This document shows, piece after piece, positions 8,267-20,200 of a DNA stretch of 64,000 bases (position 1 is its first letter; the number at the start of each line of letters is the position of its first letter). The notes under the pieces are model-generated. The model searched no databases, was not told the origin of the DNA, and worked only from the letters and a program-made list of their open reading frames with translations. This DNA is from Chromobacterium haemolyticum DSM 19808 (GTDB taxonomy: Bacteria > Pseudomonadota > Gammaproteobacteria > Burkholderiales > Chromobacteriaceae), in the NCBI RefSeq assembly GCF_000711885.1, contig NZ_JONK01000007.1, forward strand, positions 1 to 64,000, given 5' to 3'. Made by a program: the position numbers and the translations under genes.

Positions 8267-11200
8267 ATGAACCGTCTTTGCTATCGTCTGGTTTTCAATC
8301 AAGCGCGGGGCCTGATCATGGCCGTCGCCGAGATCGTCAAGCCGATGGGAGCGGGCGGCGGCCGCTCCGCCGCGTCGGTGGCGGCAAGCCGGCGCTTGGG
8401 TGTGACCTTGCGCGGCATTGTTTGGGCCAGCTGGTGCGCGTTGGCTGGAGCATCCGCGCTGGCCGGCGGCATCGTGGCGGACCCGAACGCGCCAGCGGCC
8501 CAGCGGCCCAACGTGATCAATACTGCCAACGGTCTGCCGCAGGTGAACATTCAGGCGCCCAGCGCCGCCGGGGTGTCGCGCAACCAATATAGCCAGTTCG
8601 ACGTCGACAAGCGCGGAGCCATTCTCAACAACAGCGGCACCAGCGTGCAGACACAATTGGGCGGGTGGGTTCAGGGTAACCCCAACCTCAATCCAGCCGC
8701 CCCGGCGCGGGTGATTCTCAACGAGGTCAACAGCGCTAACCCCAGCCAGCTGCGCGGTTTCCTGGAAGTGGCAGGCGGCCGCGCCCAAGTCATCGTGGCC
8801 AACCCTTCCGGCATTCTCTGCGACGGCTGCGGTACCATCAACGCCGGGCGCATGACCCTTACCACCGGCCGCCCGGAATTGAACCCGGACGGCAGCCTGG
8901 CCGGCTACCGCGTGGAAAGCGGGGTCATCCGCATTGAGGGCGCCGGCATGCAGGCCGGCAGCACCGAATACGCCGAACTGATGGCGCGGGCGGTGGAAGT
9001 GCAGGCCGGCATCTGGGCACCGCAGCTGAGCGTCAGCGCCGGCCGCAACCGCATCAGCGCCGATCATCAAAACATACAGGCCCTGGCGGCGGACCGCGCC
9101 GGCCGGCCCGGCTTCGCCATCGACGTAGCGCAACTGGGCGGCATGTACGCTGGCAAGATCCGCCTGCTGGCCACCGAGGCCGGCGTCGGCGTGCGCAGCA
9201 GCGGACAACTGAGCGGCGGCGAGCAGCTGAAGCTGGACAGCGCCGGCCAACTGACTCTGAACGGCCGCCAAAACGGCGGCGATATCCAATACCGTGCCGC
9301 CGGCAATATCGAGCACGGAGGCGCCAGCTACAGCCGCGGCAAGCTGGAAGTGAGCGGCGACGCCGCTTTGCGCCAGAGCGGCACCATGGCGGCGGCCGGC
9401 GATGTGAAAGTCAGCGCACGCGACATCGTCGCCAATGGCGATTTCGCGGCCGGCAGCGATGACAAGGGACAAGTGGGCACGACGGGCGCCCTGAGCCTGA
9501 AAGCCGGCGACAGCTTGCAACTGAGCGGCCATGCGCTGGCCGGTTCCAGCTTGGACCTCAACGCGGCGGCGATGAACGCCGCCGACGCCAAACTGCGCGC
9601 CAACGATAGCGTGACGCTGACGGCGGAGAACGGGCTGGGTCTCAGCCGCGCCAACGTGAACACCGGCCGCTTGGTGGTCCAGGCCGGCGGCCGCATCGAT
9701 AGCGACGCGGCCACGCTGCAAGCGGGTCAGTGGCAGGCCAGCGCCGCCGCGCTCAACAACCTGGGCGGCGTTTGGGAGCAGATAGGCCAGGGCAGCGGCG
9801 ACTTCCGCATCAGCCAACTGCTGGACAATCGCGGCGGTCGCATCGAGGCCGACAGCCTGGCGCTGAGCCTTGGCCAATTGGACAACGGCGGCGGCAAGTT
9901 GCTGGCCTTGAGCGACGCGGCGCAGTCCTGGAGCGTGCGGCAAAGTTTGAGCAATCGGGGCGGCTTGATCGGCGGCAACGGAAGCCTGAGTGTGAACGCC
10001 GGCAGCCTGGACAATGCCGGCGGCGCCGTGCAGAGCGCGCGTCGCCTTACATTGCGCATCGATGCCGCGGCAGGCAACCGTGGCGGCAAGCTGCTGGCAG
10101 CAGAGGGCTTTAGCCTGGACGCGGGCAGCCTGGACAACCGCGATGGCGGGCGCGTCGACGGCGGCGGGAGCCTGGTCTTGAATACCTCCGGTCTACTGGA
10201 CAATCGGGCTGGCCTGCTGGCGGGCAGCGCCAATGTCGCCGTCAGCGCCGGGGCGCTGAGCAATGCCAAAGGCGCGATAGAAAGCCAGGGGGAACTGAGG
10301 CTCAGCGTCCAAGGCTTGCTGGACAATAGCCAGGGCAAGTTGCTGAGCGGCCGCGCGCAAACACTGAAGGCAGGCAGCTTCGCCAACGACGGCGGCAGCA
10401 TAGGCAGCCGCGCCGGCTTGACCCTGGCAAGCGGCGCGGCCAGCAACCGCGGCGGCGAAATCCTCAGCCTGGGCGATGGCGAGCTCCAACTGGCCAGCCT
10501 GGACAATGCCGGTGGCAAAGTCCTTAGCGACGGCAAGCTGCGCGTGCGGGCGCAAGGCGACGTCCTGAACCAGCAAGGGGTGGTCAGCACGCTGAAGCAA
10601 CTGGAACTGCATAGTGGCGACGGCAAAATAGACAATGCGGGCGGCAAGCTGCAAGCCGGCGATACGCTGGCGCTTAGCGCGCAACAGCTGAACAACGCCC
10701 AGGGCGGCGTCATCGACGGCGACGGCAAGCTGACGCTGAACAGCGCCGGTCAACTGGACAACGATGGCGGGCGCATCCGCAGCGGCGCGGCGGTGGCTGT
10801 GACGGCTGGCGGCCTGAGCAATGCCGGGGGTGCGCTGGAAAGCAAGACCACGCTTGTAGTTAAGGTAGATGGCGCGCTGGACAACCAAGGCGGCAAACTG
10901 TTGAGCGAACAAGCGCAGAGCTTGCAGGTCGCCAGCCTGAATAACGACAAGGGCAGCATAGGCAGCCGAGCTGGCTTGACGCTGGCAAGCGGCGCTGTCA
11001 GCAACCGCGGTGGCGAAATCCTCAGCCTGGGCGATGTCGAACTCAAGCTGGCCAGCCTGGACAACGCCGGCGGTAAGGTGCACAGCAACGGCGAACTAGC
11101 GCTGCGAGCGCAAGGCGACATTCTGAACCGCAAGGGTCAGCTCAGCGCGCTGAAGCAAATGGAGCTGCATAGCCAGGCCGGCAAGCTGGACAACCAGGGC

Positions 11201-14200
11201 GGCAAACTACTGTCCGGCGGTGTGCTGAACGCCGGCGCGCGGCAATTGGACAATCGCCAGGGCGGCATCATCAACGCCTCAGGCAAACTGACGCTGGATA
11301 GCATCGGCCGGTTGGATAATGCCGGCGGCCGGATCGATAGCAGCGCCGACATCGCGCTGCAAGCGGGAGACTTGCAAAATACCGGCGGTGTGGTGGAAGG
11401 GGAGGCCGCCGTCAGCGTCAGCGTAGATCAAGCGCTGAGCAATGCTCAAGGCAAGTTGCGCAGCAAGCAGGCGCTGAGCTTGACGGCCGGCAGCGTCAAC
11501 AACGACGGCGGGGAGATCTCCAGCCATCAGAGCTTGAGCTTGCAGACCGGCGCGGCCAGTAATCGCGGCGGCGAAATCCTCAGCCTGGGCGATGGCGAGT
11601 TCCAACTGGCCAGCCTGGACAATGCCGACGGCAAGCTGCTTAGCGACGGCAAGCTGCGCGTGCGGGCGCAAGGCGACGTCCTGAACCAGCAAGGGGTGGT
11701 CAGCACGCTGCAGCAACTGGAACTGCATAGCCGCGACGGCAAGATAGACAATGCGGGCGGCAAGCTGCAAGCCGGCGACACGCTGGCGCTTAGCGCGCAA
11801 CAGCTGAACAACGGCCAGGGCGGCGTCATCGACGGCGACGGCAAGCTGACGCTGAACAGCGCCGGTCAACTGGGCAACGATGGCGGGCGCATCCGCAGCG
11901 GCGCGGCGGTGGCTGTGACGGCTGGCGGCCTGAGCAATGCCGGGGGTGCGCTGGAAAGCACGACCACGCTTGTGGTCAAGGCAGACGGCGTGTTGAATAA
12001 CCAAGGCGGCAAGCTGTTGAGCGAGCAAGCACAGAGCTTGCAGGCCGGCAGCCTAAACAATGACAAGGGCAGCATTGGTAGCCGCGCCAGTTTGAAGCTG
12101 GAAAGCGGAGACAGCAGCAACCGCGGCGGCGAAATCCTCAGCCTGGGCGATGGCGAACTCAAGCTGGCTAGCCTGGACAACGCCGGCGGTAAGGTGCACA
12201 GCAACGGCGAACTAGCGCTGCGAGCGCAAGGCGACATTCTGAACCGCAAGGGCCAGATCAGCGCGCTGAAACCACTGGAGCTGCATAGCCAGGCCGGCAA
12301 GCTGGATAACCAGGGCGGCAAACTACTGTCCGGCGGTGTGCTGAATACCAGCGCGAAGCTGCTGGACAATAGCAAGGGCGGCGTCATTGATAGTGGCGGC
12401 AAGCTGACCATGAGCAGCGCCGGCAGGCTGGACAATGCAGGCGGCCAGATCGGCAGCGGCGCCGACATCGCGTTGCGAGCGGGAGAACTGGAGAACGCCG
12501 GCGGTGTGGTGGAGGGAGAGGCCGCCGTCAGCGCCGTCATCGACCAAGCGCTGAGCAATGCTCAAGGCAAGCTGCGCAGCAAGCAGGCGCTGAGCCTGAA
12601 GGCCGGCAGCGTCAACAACAACAGCGGTGATATCACCAGCCTGCAAGGCTTGGACTTGCAGACCGGCGCGGCCAGCAACCAAGGCGGCGTCATCGCCAGC
12701 TTGGGCAATGGCGAGTTCCGGCTGGAAAGTTTGCGGAACGACGGCGGCAAAATCCTTAGCGGCGGCCCACTGCAGCTGCAGGCGCAGCGCGACATCCAGA
12801 ATGCGCGCGGCCTGATCGGCTCCGATCAGCAACTGACGCTGAACAGCCTCAACGGCAAGGTAGACAATGCCGGCGGCAAGCTGCAGGCCGGCGATACGCT
12901 GGCGCTTAGCGCGCAGCAGTTGGACAACGGCCAGGGCGGCGTCATCGACGGCGACGGCAAGCTGACGCTGAAAAGCGCCGGTCAAATGGGCAACGACGGC
13001 GGACGGATCCGCGGCGGAGCCGAGGTGGAGCTTCAGGCCGGCGGCCTGAGCAATGCCGGCGGCGCGCTGGAAAGCAAGACCACGCTTGTGGTCAAGGTAG
13101 AGGGCGCGCTGGACAACCAAGGCGGCAAACTGTTGAGCGAACAAGCGCAGAGCTTGCAGGTCGCCAGCCTGAATAACGACAAGGGCAGCATAGGCAGCCG
13201 AGCTGGTTTGACGCTGGCAAGCGGCGCTGTCAGCAACCGCGGCGGCGAAATCCTCAGCCTGGGCGAGGGTGAACTCAAACTGGCCAGCCTGGACAATGCT
13301 GGTGGCAAGGTGCATAGCAACGGCGAACTAGCGCTGCGAGCACAAGGCGATATTCTGAACCGCAAGGGCCAGATCAGCGCGCAAAAACCACTGGAGCTGC
13401 ATAGCCAGGCCGGCAAGCTGGACAATCAGGGCGGCAAGCTACTGTCCGGCGGCGCGCTGAACACCAGCGCGAAGCTACTGGACAATAGCCAGGGCGGCGT
13501 TATCGACGGGCGTGGCGCGCTGAAGCTATCGACCAACGATGGCTTGGACAACCGGGCCGGCAATATCAGCGCCGGTGCCGGCCTGACGGCGCAAGCGGCC
13601 AAGATCGACAACGCCGGCGGCGCAATGGAAAGCGAGGCCGCGCTGACCTTGAGCGCCAGCGGCCGGCTGAATAATGAGAAAGGCTTGCTGCTGAGCCACC
13701 AGCAGCAAAGCTTGAAAGCAGGCAACCTGAACAACGACGGCGGCGATATCGTCAGCCGAGCCGCCTTGAAATTGCAAACCGGCGCCGCCAGCAACCAGAG
13801 CGGGCGGATCACCAGCCTGGGCGACGGCGAGATCCAACTGGATCAATTGGACAACGGCGCCGGCAAGCTGCAAAGCGGCGGCGCGCTGACCTTGCTCAGC
13901 CAAGGCGAGATCAATAACCAACTGGGCCGCATCAGCGCCCAACGCGCCATGCGGCTGGACGGCGGCGCGCTGCGCAATCAGCAAGGTACGCTGGCCGGCG
14001 GCGAAGACATCACCGTGCGGGCCGGTCAGATGAGCAATCAGAATGGCGCGGTGGCCAGCCAGCGCGGTCTGAGCTTGACGCTGGACGCGCTGGACAACCG
14101 CGACGGCAAGATGCAGACCCTGGGCGAAATGACGCTGAACAGCGTCGGCCTGCTGAACAACCAGGACGGCAAGCTGGTGGCGAATCAAGGGTTGCAACTG

Positions 14201-17200
14201 AGCGCCGGCGAACTGGACAACCAGCGCGGTCTGATCTCAAGCGGCCAGGCCATCAGCGTGGGCGCCGGCGCGCTGCGCAATCAGCACGGCAAGCTGATCA
14301 GCAGCGGCGATGCGAGCTATCAGCTGACGCAGTTGCTCAATCAAGATGGCGAGCTGCAAAGCGGCGGCGCGGTGCAGCTGAGCCTGAGCGGCGCACTGGA
14401 TAATAGCCGGGGCAAGATCATCACGGACCAAGGCCTGCAGTTGAAGGCCGCAGCGGTCAACAACGCTAGCGGTATGCTGAGCAGCCGCGGCGCTTTATCG
14501 CTGAGCGCCGGCGAGCTGGGCAACCGCTACGGCAGCCTGCTGAGCCTGGGCGACATCAAGCTGGGCCTGAGCGGCTTCGACAATCAATACGGCCAGGTGC
14601 AGACCGCGGGCGCGCTGGAGGCGCAGCTGAGCGGCCTGATCGACAACCGCCAGGGCAAGCTGATCGCCGACCGCGACCAGCGGCTGCGCGCCAGCCAGCT
14701 GCACAACCAAGGCGGCGCAGTCAGCAGCGGTCAGGCCTTGAGTCTTCACGCCGGGCAATTGAACAATCAGAGCGGCAATATGGTGGGGCAGACCAGCCTC
14801 AGCCTGGACTTGCAACAGGACTACGTCTTCCGCGACGGCGACACCCTGGCTAGCCAGGGGGCGCTGAGTTTGCGCACCAAAGGTAGCCTGCATAATGAAG
14901 GACGCTGGGCCAGTGCCGGCAACATCAGCTTGCAGGCAGCCAACATCAGCAACGCCAGCGGGGCCAAGCTGGTCTCGGGCGGCAGGTTGGACATCAATAG
15001 CGCCGGCCAGGCGCTCAATCAGGGTCGGCTGGACGCCGAGCAACTGAGCTTGACCGCGTCCGCGCTGGACAACACCGGCATGATCAGCGGCCGCGACGTC
15101 ACGGTGAACGGCGGCGTCATCGACAACCACGGCGGCCAGGCGGTGCTGGCCGCCACCCGCAGCCTGAGCCTCAATGCAGGCAGCCGCCTGAGCAACCGCG
15201 ACAGCGGCTACATCTACAGCGGCGGCGCCTTGAGCCTGAGCAGCGGCGACCTGATTGAAAACATCTCCACCACCATAGAGGCCGAAGGCGATGTTTCCAT
15301 CCGCGCTGGCCGGCTCAACAACCAGCGCACTCATGTCGACATCAAGCGCGCGGCGGAAAGCGAAAACTATAGCTGGTACAAGTACAACTACTATTGGGAC
15401 GTGTTCGAACGCGTGGGTGGCTGGGACTGGTCAGCCGTCACCAAATCCCTGCCCGTCAACGACGCTGAAGCGGCCAAGACGCGTTACGGCACCATCCTGC
15501 AGGTGAATGAAGCCAAGAAGCAGGCTCTGGTCCGCTTTCAAGGCACTCAGGAACGTTGGGTTAACTACAACGCCATCAAGAAAAACGACAGCGGCGGCTA
15601 CGACATGACCTTCTACCAAGGCTACAGCTGCTTCCAGGGGGCGGCCTGTCCTTATGAGCACACTGTGTGGCGCGAGGTGTGGTCTGGCCGCAACGAGCAA
15701 TGGAACCCGGCCATCCACATCAATCCGCTGGAATTGGACTTTGTCGATCCTAATAACAAGTTCAACTTGCGGAACCGTTCCGCCAGCGGCACCAAGACCC
15801 GCGACAAACTGATCTCCGTCGGCGAGGTCGCCAGCCTGAGCGCAGGCGGCAATATGACGGTGAACATCAGCGGCCAGCTCTTGAATGACGCCAGCCGCAT
15901 TGCCGCCAATGGCGGCATCACCATCAACGGGGCGGACAATGGAGGCGGAGACGCGCGCGTGATCAACCGCGCCTATTCCGTCAACGAGCGCATTCAGGAA
16001 ACCGGTACCGACCACTACGACCGCAACACGCGTCACTGGTTTCCCACATACACCTTGGACAAAACGGTGGCGTTGCAGACCATAGACGCCACCATCGCCG
16101 GCCACCAGGGCGTCAGCGTGCGCGCGCCCAGCATAGAAAACATCACCATCAACCCGGCCCAGGTTAGCGCGGCGGAGGCGGCCAAGGCCGCCGCTCAAGC
16201 GGAGCAAGCGGCCTGGGACGGCTCGCAAACCGCAGCCAACGCCGGTCAAGCTAGAGGCGGCCAAGGTCCGGAAGCCGGTCGTCTGGGCCAGGTGCAATCC
16301 GGCGGAGAAGCCTTGCCCTTAAGTTTGGGCGCGGGCGAACGCATCGCCCCAAGTGCCGGTAATAACGCGGTGGCCGCGGTGCAAGCCGGCACGGCGGCTC
16401 AGCAAGTCAAGATGGAACAAAACCCATCCACCGTCGGCCCGGCGCTTGAAGGCGCCAAACTGGCCCATACCCAGGCCGGCGGCGCCCCCGTCGCCGCGCA
16501 AGTGGCCACGGCCCAGCCGCGCGCGCAAACGCATCCGCTCAAGGGCAGCCCCGCCCAGCCCGGCTTGCTGGACCGCCTGCCCAACAACCAGCTGTTCCAG
16601 CAAAACCCCAGTCCCACGGCGCCTTATCTGATAGAGACCGACAGCCGCTTTACCGAGTACAGCAACTTCGTCAGCAGCGACTACATGCTGAAGCAGTTGA
16701 ACTACGACCCGGCCGGCGTGCACAAGCGCCTGGGCGACGGCTATTACGAGCAAAAGCTGGTGCGTGATCAGATCCTGGCGCTAACCGGCCGCCCATCGCT
16801 GCGCGGCGAAGACGCCACCGAGCAATTCAAGGCGCTGATGAACCAGGGCGTGAGCGTGGCCAAGGACTTCCGACTCACCACCGGCGTGGCGTTGACTCCG
16901 GCGCAGATAGCCGCCTTGCAGCAAGACATCGTCTGGATGGTCAAGGAAACCGTCCACACCGCCAACGGCCCGCAAACCGTATTGGTGCCCACCGTCTATC
17001 TGGCGCACAACACCGTGGGCCTCACCGGCGATGGCGCGGTGATTGCCGGCAAGGACCTAAGCCTGTCTGCCGCCAGCCTGAGCAATAGCGGCAAGCTGCA
17101 GGCGGACCAAAGCCTGGTGGCCAAGGCCGATGTGATCCGCAACACCGGCGGCCTGATCCAGGCCGACACCGTCAAGCTGCTGGCGGACAGCCTGACGCTG

Positions 17201-20200
17201 GACACCGATCTGCAAAACGCCGGCCGTCAGGCCGCCGTCAGCGGGCGCGACATCAGCCTGAGCAGCGCGGATATCGCCTTGAAAGGCGCCAAGATCGACG
17301 CGACCGAACTGCTCAGCCTCAGCGCCAGCAACAATCTGACCTTGGGCACCGCGCGCAGCCGCAAGGAAGGCAGCGTGGACCTGATCGCCGGCAGCATGGG
17401 CAACCGCGACGCCACGCTGGGCGCCGACGTAGGTGGCAGCGGCGTCGCCACCGTCAGCGGCGTGTGGGAGACCGCGCAGGGCAGCAGCCTGCAATCCGGC
17501 GGCAAGCTCAACTTGAGCGCGGGCAAGGATCTGACGTTGACCGGCTCCAGCGCCCAGGCAAAGGGACAGCTCAATGTCAGCGCCGGCAACCGGTTGTCGG
17601 TATTGGCCGACAAAACCACCAACAACACCAAGCTCACCGCTGATAGCGCCAGCTCTCGCGTGGAGGCGCGTTATCAGGCCGATACGCTGATGGCAAGCCA
17701 GCTCAGCGGCGGAGCCGGCGTGGTCGCCGTGGCCGGCCAGGCGCTGAGCGTGCAAGGCAGCCGAGTTGCCAGCGATCAGGGCCAGGTACTGTTGTCCGGT
17801 ACGCAAGTGGATATCGGCGCGACGGCGCGCCATGTGGAAATAGACGATTACGAAAACAACCACATCGGACAGACCCGCAGCCAGCGCCAGCAAGCCATTC
17901 GCGACACGCAAGCGCAGGGCAGCCAGATCGGCGGTCAGCAGGGGGTGACCATCCAGGCGCGCGATACCGACATCAAAGTGCAGGGAAGCGATATCGCCAG
18001 CGATAAAGGCGATCTCAAGCTCAGCGCCTCCCGAGACATCCAAGTGGGCGCGGCGGAGGAAAGCTACAGCTTCCAGGAACAATCCAGCAGCACCCGCAAG
18101 GGCTTGGCCAGCAGCAAGCAAAGTCAGGGCAAGACCGATAATTGGCAAACGACAGCCAAGGGTAGCAGCCTGTCCGGCGACAGCATTCGTATGCAAGCTG
18201 GACAGGACCTGACCGTGGCCGGCAGCAGCGTGGCGGCGACCCATGATGTGGACCTGCTCGCCGGCCGCGACGTCAGCATCGCCACCGCTGAAAATCGCCA
18301 GTCCAACCATCATGAAGAAAGCGTCAAAAAGTCCGGTTTGCTGAGCAGCGGCGGCATCGGCTTCAGCATCGGCAGCCAGAAGCAGCGCGACCAAGTGGGC
18401 GAAGCGAGCGTCAGCCATACCAGCAGCACCGTCGGCAGTGTGTTGGGCAATGTCAATATCGACGCCGGCCGCAATGCCTTGATCAAGGGTTCCGATCTGG
18501 TCGCCGGCGGCGACATCGACGTGCTGGCGCAGAACATCCGCGTGGAAGACGTGACCAACCGCTATCAGCGCGACGAGAAGCACGAAGCCAGCAAGAGCGG
18601 CCTGACCGTGGCCTTGTCCGGAGCGGTGGGCTCCGCAGCCAATACCGCGGTGCAACAGGCGCAGGAACTGAGCAAGGCGCCCAGCGGCCGCCTGGCCGCG
18701 CTGCAAGGCATACAGGCCGGCCTGTCCGGCTACCAAGCCTATCAGGCCTATCAGCAGGAAATGCTGAAGCCGGCGGAAGAGCAAAGCTTTGTCGGCGTCA
18801 GCTTGTCCGTGGGCAGCCAGAAGAGCGAATCCCACAGCCAGCGCCAGCAAAGCCAGAGCCAGGGCAGCCAGCTCACCGCCGGCGGCAATCTCAGCCTCAC
18901 CGCCACCGGCAGCGGCGCGAAGGATACCCAGGGCAAGGCGCAGGACGGGGACATCAGCGTTACCGGCGGCCATCTCAAGGCCGGCAAGGACCTGACGCTG
19001 GACGCCGCGCGTGACTTGCAACTGCAAGCCGGTCATCACCAGGACAGCCAGAGCGGCGGCAACAACAGCAGCGGCTGGAACGTGGGCGCCAGCATAGGCA
19101 TAGGCCAGGGCGCGGGCATTTCCGTGTTCGCCAACGCCAACAAGGGCAAGGGCAAGGAGGAGGGCAATGGCAGCCGCTGGAACGAAACCGTGCTCAGCGC
19201 CGGCGATACCCTGAACCTGCAAAGCGGCCGCGATACCAGCCTGACCGGCGCGCAAGCCAGCGGCAAGACCGTGGTGGCGGACATTGGCCGCAACCTGACG
19301 CTGCAAAGCCAGCAAGACCGCGACTACTACCACAGCCAGCAAAGCAATCTCTCCGCCGGCGCCAGCTTCACTTTCGGCAGCATGAACGGCAGCGCCTCCA
19401 TTAGCGGCAGTCGCCAGAAGGCGGACAGCGACTTTGTCAGCGTGCAGCAGCAAACCGGCCTCTACGCCGGCCAGGGCGGCTTCGATATCCAGGTGGGCCG
19501 CCACACCCAGCTGGACGGCGCGGTGATCGCCAGTACCGCCAAGGCGGACAAAAACACGCTGGATACCGGCACGCTGGGCTTCAGCAATCAGCACAACCAG
19601 GCGGACTTCAAGGTGGAAAGCCAAAGCTTCGGCTTCAGCAGCGGCGGCAGCCTCACCGGCACGCAGAAAGGCACGCTGATGAGCCAAGGCGCCAGCAGCG
19701 TGCTGGGCGGCGGCAACAGCAGCGGCCACGCCGAATCCACCACCTACGCCGCGGTCAGCGAAGGCGCGATCAAGGTCCGCGACCAGGACAAACAGCAACA
19801 AGATCTGAAAGACCTGAGCCGCGACGCCGAACACGCCGCCAACGGCCTGAGCCCGATCTTTGACAAGGAGAAGGAGCTCAATCGCCTGCAGGAAGCGCAG
19901 CTGATCGGTCAGATTGGCGCGCAAGCCACCCAGATCGTCGCCACTGAGATGATGATGAAGGCGAACGAGGAGTTGCGACGGAACCCCGCATATGCGGAGA
20001 GCAAGGAATATAAGGAGCTGAACGACAAGTGGGGCACCGGCAGCGACTTCCAAAGAGCGGCGCAAGCCGCCACCGCAGCGCTTCAAGGCCTGGCCGGCGG
20101 CAATGTGCAGGCGGCCCTCAGCGGCGCCGCCGCGCCTTACCTGGCCGGCGTAGTTAAAAACCTGACCGACGGCAACAAAGAAGCCAATGTGATGGCGCAT

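Noticed and set aside
10442-14347. Regular repeats suggesting a CRISPR array
   Set aside because: The repeat period is 558 bp and fully coding within FHA repeats; there are no unique spacers or short constant repeats.
17057-20200. A 1047-codon open frame antisense to cdiA, and many shorter ones on both strands of the gene
   Set aside because: They come from the high-GC repetitive cdiA sequence read in the wrong frame; compositions are Ala/Leu/Arg-rich without any family motif, and the sense frame is a full-length CdiA.
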